A stretch of 9,203 bases of DNA from Candidatus Bathyarchaeota archaeon (GTDB taxonomy: Archaea; Thermoproteota; Bathyarchaeia; 40CM-2-53-6). The stretch lies in NCBI GenBank assembly GCA_005888695.1, contig VBBH01000128.1, positions 1 to 9,203 on the forward strand, in the 5' to 3' direction. This document shows, one piece after another, positions 6,979-9,203 of this stretch. Both the position numbers and the translations under genes were made by a program. How positions within the stretch are numbered: the first letter of the stretch is position 1; each line of letters begins with the position of its first letter. The notes beneath the pieces were generated by a model, which searched no databases, was not told the DNA's origin, and saw only the letters and a program-made list of their open reading frames with translations.

Positions 6979-8016
6979 ATGAGTAAAAGAAAGTCTGTGG
7001 TTCTCGGCGCCACAGGGCTGATGGGGCAGAGGTTCGTCACCTTACTCGCTAATCATCCTTGGTTCGAAGTTAGCGGGGTCGCTGCCTCAGATAGGAGCGT
7101 TGGTAAGAGTTACTCCTCAGCTATCGGGAGCAAGATGGCTTTGCCCAATGGTCTTGGAGACATGAGCGTAGTAGATCCTAGTGTCAAGGCATTAGGCGAT
7201 CCTGATATCGTGTTCTCAGCCTTACCCACCGAGCTGGCTGGTCCTATTGAGGATGAGTTTGCCCAAGCCGGGTATCCAGTTTTTACGAACGCTTCGCCCC
7301 ATCGAATGGACCGCTATGTCCCTTTGCTTAATCCTGAGGTAAACGGAGACCACGCTCGACTGATAGAAGAGCAAAAGCGACATGAGAGACGTGATGGCTT
7401 CATTGTCGCCAACCCGAATTGTACGGCCGCGGTACTGACTGTCTCGTTGAAGCCTCTGCACGAAATGTTCGATCTCGATAGTGTCATTGTTTCGTCTATG
7501 CAGGCGGTTTCTGGGGCCGGGTATCCCGGTGTGGCGTCGATGGACATTATTGGTAACGTGATTCCTTACATCAAGAATGAGGAGGAGAAGGTTGAGACAG
7601 AGACTAACAAGATGCTCGGAAGATCCAATGCGCCTGCCAGCATAAGTGTCAGTGCCAGCTGCCATCGGGTCCCGACGTTGCATGGTCATATCGAGGCTGT
7701 TTTCGTAAAGATGAGGAAACCGGCGACCCCAAGCGAGGCGTCGCATGCCATGCTTAACTTTGTTGGTTTGCCGCAAAAGCTTGGACTGCCGTCAGCCCCG
7801 ACCAATCCTATTGTGGTGCGTTCCGAACAGGATAGGCCCCAGACAAGGCTAGATGTGGACGAGGGCAATGGTATGTCCGTGAGTGTGGGAAGGATCCGGA
7901 AAGATGAGGCGCTTCATGGTCTCAAGTATGTCGTGCTTGGCCACAATCTCATGCGAGGCGGAGCAGGATGTTCTATCTTGAACGCGGAATTATTCCATGC
8001 AGAGAAACTGTTCTAG
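6979..8016 (+). CDS. asd: Aspartate-semialdehyde dehydrogenase (archaeal/fungal type)
   Basis: Reduces aspartyl phosphate to aspartate 4-semialdehyde with NAD(P)H, the branch point to threonine, methionine and lysine. In archaea using the ADH route it also supplies a precursor of aromatic amino acids. The protein is 345 residues, normal for the family. The Rossmann loop GATGLMGQ is at 10-17. The catalytic Cys148 sits in NPNCT (145-149), followed by VSGAGYPG at 177-184. The RVPTLHGH stretch at 230-237 carries the expected catalytic base (His237 by family pattern). The start is fixed by AAGGAGGT 5 bases upstream. The next gene's GTG follows the TAG stop by 14 bases, so the two form an operon in which the product of this enzyme is the expected substrate of the next. 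Confidence 0.95.
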   Translation: MSKRKSVVLGATGLMGQRFVTLLANHPWFEVSGVAASDRSVGKSYSSAIGSKMALPNGLGDMSVVDPSVKALGDPDIVFSALPTELAGPIEDEFAQAGYPVFTNASPHRMDRYVPLLNPEVNGDHARLIEEQKRHERRDGFIVANPNCTAAVLTVSLKPLHEMFDLDSVIVSSMQAVSGAGYPGVASMDIIGNVIPYIKNEEEKVETETNKMLGRSNAPASISVSASCHRVPTLHGHIEAVFVKMRKPATPSEASHAMLNFVGLPQKLGLPSAPTNPIVVRSEQDRPQTRLDVDEGNGMSVSVGRIRKDEALHGLKYVVLGHNLMRGGAGCSILNAELFHAEKLF

Positions 8017-8023
8017 GAGGAGG
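8016..8023 (+). promoter_or_regulatory. Shine-Dalgarno for the ADH-synthase-like gene, favouring the GTG start
   Basis: GGAGGAGG begins on the last base of the asd stop and ends 7 bases before GTG 8031. This favours GTG 8031 over the longer in-frame start at 7968, which lies inside asd, and over the in-frame ATG at 8055. Confidence 0.7.
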
Positions 8024-8030
8024 ACTGTAT

Positions 8031-8864
8031 GTGGAGCTGGGTAAGAAGAGGAGAATGGGACGGGTCTTTCGTAGTGATGGCAGGGCAGTGATAGTGCCAA
8101 TGGATCACGCTGTTGCGGTCGGTTCAATAGAAGGGTTGAGGGACATGACTTCTACGATGGGCGAACTTGTCAAGTCACGGGCTGATGCCGTGCTGGTCCA
8201 CATAGGCGTCGCTCGCTCAGTTGACATTGATGGATTGGGCTTGATAGTTCATGTCTCGGGTGCAACACGGTTGACTGAGGCGCCGAACTGGAAGGCCCAG
8301 GTTTCGTCGGTTAAAGACGCGATCCGTATCGGGGCAGATGCTGTCTCAGTTCAGATCAATGTCGGCTCATCGCACGAACAGAAGATGCTGGAGACGTTCT
8401 CCAGGATTGCTGAAAAATGCAACGATTATGGAGTGCCCTTGTTTGCAATGATGTACCCCCGAGGTCCCGGAATCAAAGACGAACATGGGTATGAGGCGGT
8501 AGGGCATGCAGTTCGTCTCGGGTACGAGATAGGGGCGGACATTATCCAAACGAACTATACAGGTGACCCAGAGAGCTTTCAAAGAGTCGTGCACGAGGCC
8601 CCCGTCCCAGTAGTGATCGCTGGCGGTGCGAAGGCTGGGTCGGACTCTGAACTGCTCGATATAACCTCGGCAGCTATGAGGGCTGGAGCATCAGGTGTAT
8701 CATTTGGGAGGAGCGTTTTCCAACATCAAAGGCCAGCTGCCATGGTGAGAGCCTTGCTGGCTGTTGTCCACGATGGGGTTGATACTCGTGAAGCCATGCG
8801 AATATTGGAAGGGGCGAGTGTTCGGATGTCTCCTGACGGAGAACGTGTCCTTGCTCGGACTTGA
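8031..8864 (+). CDS. DhnA-family aldolase, 2-amino-3,7-dideoxy-D-threo-hept-6-ulosonate (ADH) synthase-like, with Gln at the Schiff-base lysine position
   Basis: Resembles the archaeal enzyme (type member MJ0400) that condenses aspartate semialdehyde with a ketose-phosphate derivative to open the DAHP-independent route to 3-dehydroquinate. The 277-residue TIM barrel aligns well by eye: PMDHAV at 23-28 with Asp25, DAVLVHIG at 52-59, GADAVSVQINVGS at 101-113, AMMYPRG at 139-145 with Tyr142, IAGGAK at 196-201 and GRSVFQH at 226-232. At 173, in DIIQTNYTGD, the codon is CAA (8547-8549), Gln, where the family normally has DIVKTxYTGD with the catalytic lysine. The HKG motif of MJ0400 is HIG here. 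Position right behind asd supports a role in aromatic synthesis, but activity by the usual imine mechanism is doubtful. Fructose-bisphosphate aldolase is less likely. GTG start chosen from GGAGGAGG. Confidence 0.85.
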   Translation: MELGKKRRMGRVFRSDGRAVIVPMDHAVAVGSIEGLRDMTSTMGELVKSRADAVLVHIGVARSVDIDGLGLIVHVSGATRLTEAPNWKAQVSSVKDAIRIGADAVSVQINVGSSHEQKMLETFSRIAEKCNDYGVPLFAMMYPRGPGIKDEHGYEAVGHAVRLGYEIGADIIQTNYTGDPESFQRVVHEAPVPVVIAGGAKAGSDSELLDITSAAMRAGASGVSFGRSVFQHQRPAAMVRALLAVVHDGVDTREAMRILEGASVRMSPDGERVLART

Positions 8865-8913
8865 CGATATTCATTTTGGAAGCGCACACGTACAAAAGTG
8901 GTCACGCAAGTGC

Positions 8914-8919
8914 TAAATA
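8914..8919 (+). promoter_or_regulatory. Possible TATA box for trpD
   Basis: TAAATA in GCTAAATAG is the best archaeal TATA match in the gap. A start about 22-26 bases downstream falls near 8941-8945 and would give a leader of roughly 145 bases, long for an archaeon. That start would lie inside the first hairpin, so either the start is further upstream or the hairpin is not transcribed whole. Confidence 0.35.
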
Positions 8920-8929
8920 GAGCATAGGT

Positions 8930-8956
8930 GTCTAACTCCTTCGGTAAGGAAGAGAC
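8930..8956 (+). repeat. Hairpin over the Shine-Dalgarno of the leader ORF
   Basis: Inner stem TCCTT (8937-8941) pairs with AAGGA (8946-8950) around a CGGT loop. Outer stem GTCT (8930-8933) pairs with AGAC (8953-8956), with a small 3-by-2 internal loop between. The AAGGAAG in the right arm is the only Shine-Dalgarno-like sequence before the ATG at 8961. Confidence 0.4.
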
Positions 8957-8960
8957 AGTT

Positions 8961-9029
8961 ATGGGGTATCGACTTTGGACAATTTGCAATAATCCGGCCA
9001 CCGTCGAGTTTTCCGACAACACATGTTGA
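8961..9029 (+). CDS. Candidate 22-residue leader ORF upstream of trpD
   Basis: An ATG at 8961, preceded by AAGGAAG (8946-8952) with 8 bases of spacing, opens a 22-codon frame ending at TGA 9027-9029, 58 bases before trpD. It has one tryptophan codon (TGG, residue 6) and no recognisable domain. It could be a translated leader peptide influencing trpD or a chance ORF. A single Trp codon is weaker than the tandem codons of bacterial trp leaders, and ribosome-stalling attenuation is not established in archaea as far as I know. Confidence 0.25.
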   Translation: MGYRLWTICNNPATVEFSDNTC

Positions 9030-9056
9030 ATTGGCGCTAGCGGTTTCTGCAGAGCC

Positions 9057-9081
9057 TCACCTTGACGATTACCGAAGGTGA
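9057..9081 (+). repeat. Hairpin that would sequester the trpD Shine-Dalgarno
   Basis: TCACCTT (9057-9063) and AAGGTGA (9075-9081) are exact reverse complements around an 11-base loop. The right arm contains five of the six bases of the trpD GGTGAT, so when folded it would block ribosome binding. The left arm itself resembles the 16S 3' end. Confidence 0.5.
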
Positions 9082-9082
9082 T
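9077..9082 (+). promoter_or_regulatory. Shine-Dalgarno GGTGAT for trpD
   Basis: It is the same hexamer as before transaldolase and lies 5 bases before ATG 9088. This favours 9088 over the in-frame ATG at 9094. An in-frame TGA at 9082-9084 rules out any longer N-terminus. Confidence 0.65.
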
Positions 9083-9087
9083 GAAGG

Positions 9088-9203
9088 ATGGCAATGATCC
9101 GAGAGATCATTCCAGTTCTCCTGGAAAACAATGATCTGGGCCTGGATCAGGCGAGGGTGGCGATGAGGGAGATAATGTCGGGGGAAGCTACCCCGGCCCA
9201 GAC
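9088..9203 (+). CDS. trpD: Anthranilate phosphoribosyltransferase, N-terminal part (3' end outside window)
   Basis: Joins anthranilate and phosphoribosyl pyrophosphate in tryptophan synthesis. Only the first 38 codons are present. Residues 30-38 (IMSGEATPA) match the conserved helix near the start of TrpD (EIMSGEATPAQ), and the preceding residues fit the usual short lead-in helix. The substrate-binding GTGGD motif lies beyond the window. The start is ATG 9088 from GGTGAT; ATG 9094, which begins MIREII, is the alternative. It follows the ADH-synthase-like gene on the same strand after a 223-base structured leader, so it probably has its own promoter and control. The related nucleoside-phosphorylase family (DeoA/Pdp) shares this helix and cannot be fully excluded from 38 residues, but the aromatic context favours TrpD. 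Confidence 0.85.
   Translation, partial: MAMIREIIPVLLENNDLGLDQARVAMREIMSGEATPAQ

Larger units (their letters stand above)
8865..9087 (+). other. trpD leader / intergenic region with two hairpins and a short upstream ORF
   Basis: This 223-base gap, long for the window, holds in order a TATA-like TAAATA (8914-8919), a hairpin (8930-8956), a 22-codon ORF (8961-9029), an 8-base palindrome CGCTAGCG (9035-9042) and a hairpin covering the trpD Shine-Dalgarno (9057-9081). No tRNA and no longer gene is visible. The density of structure suggests a regulated leader, but this is inference. Confidence 0.5.

Noticed and set aside
7222..7776. 184-codon open frame on the minus strand
   Set aside because: It lies entirely antisense to asd, whose catalytic motifs are intact, and its translation shows no domain. 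It looks like a codon-bias shadow.
7968..8030. Longer start for the ADH-synthase-like gene
   Set aside because: It would lie inside asd without a Shine-Dalgarno, while GGAGGAGG points to GTG 8031.
8726..9094. 122-codon open frame on the minus strand across the trpD leader
   Set aside because: It overlaps the end of the ADH-synthase-like gene and the trpD start antisense, has no recognisable motif, and no Shine-Dalgarno stood out.

Overview
The window looks like ordinary chromosomal metabolism from an archaeon, probably of the TACK branch (Bathyarchaeia or Nitrososphaeria-like; inferred, not proven). Four observations support this. Transketolase is split, with its C-terminal half as a separate gene. 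Aspartate-semialdehyde dehydrogenase is followed by the archaeal DhnA-type enzyme that begins the non-DAHP route to aromatic compounds. Ribosome binding sites match the archaeal 16S 3' end (GGTGAT, GGAGG). TTG and GTG starts are common, and TATA-like boxes rather than -35/-10 pairs precede the genes. No rRNA, tRNA, CRISPR array, insertion sequence or phage gene was found, and coding density is high.

Layout. Positions 1-1947 (+) form a tightly packed pentose-phosphate operon: the 3' end of ribulose-phosphate 3-epimerase, the C-terminal transketolase subunit (1-base overlap) and a small transaldolase whose Shine-Dalgarno overlaps the previous stop. Positions 2069-4347 (+) hold CTP synthase and, overlapping it by ATGA, an ECF transporter S component interrupted by an in-frame TAA. 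Positions 4348-4575 are a 228-base convergent non-coding gap. Positions 4576-6844 (-) hold glmS (glucosamine-6-phosphate synthase) and, 28 bases downstream of it, an unrecognised small helical, charged protein. Positions 6845-6978 are a divergent promoter region. Positions 6979-8864 (+) hold asd and the ADH-synthase-like gene. Positions 8865-9087 are an unusually structured leader, followed by the first 38 codons of trpD (anthranilate phosphoribosyltransferase), cut by the window edge.

How the genes fit together. Rpe, transketolase and transaldolase interconvert sugar phosphates. CTP synthase and GlmS are the glutamine-dependent steps to CTP and amino sugars. Asd makes aspartate semialdehyde, which archaeal ADH synthase condenses with a sugar-phosphate-derived ketose to start aromatic synthesis; TrpD acts later in the tryptophan branch. 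The right end is therefore an aromatic amino-acid neighbourhood.

The points most worth a second look are: (i) the ADH-synthase homologue has Gln173 where the aldolase family carries its Schiff-base lysine; (ii) the trpD leader contains a 7-bp hairpin that would bury the trpD Shine-Dalgarno, plus a 22-codon upstream ORF with its own Shine-Dalgarno inside a second hairpin; (iii) the ECF S component is split by one ochre codon. I did not see an obviously new multi-gene system.
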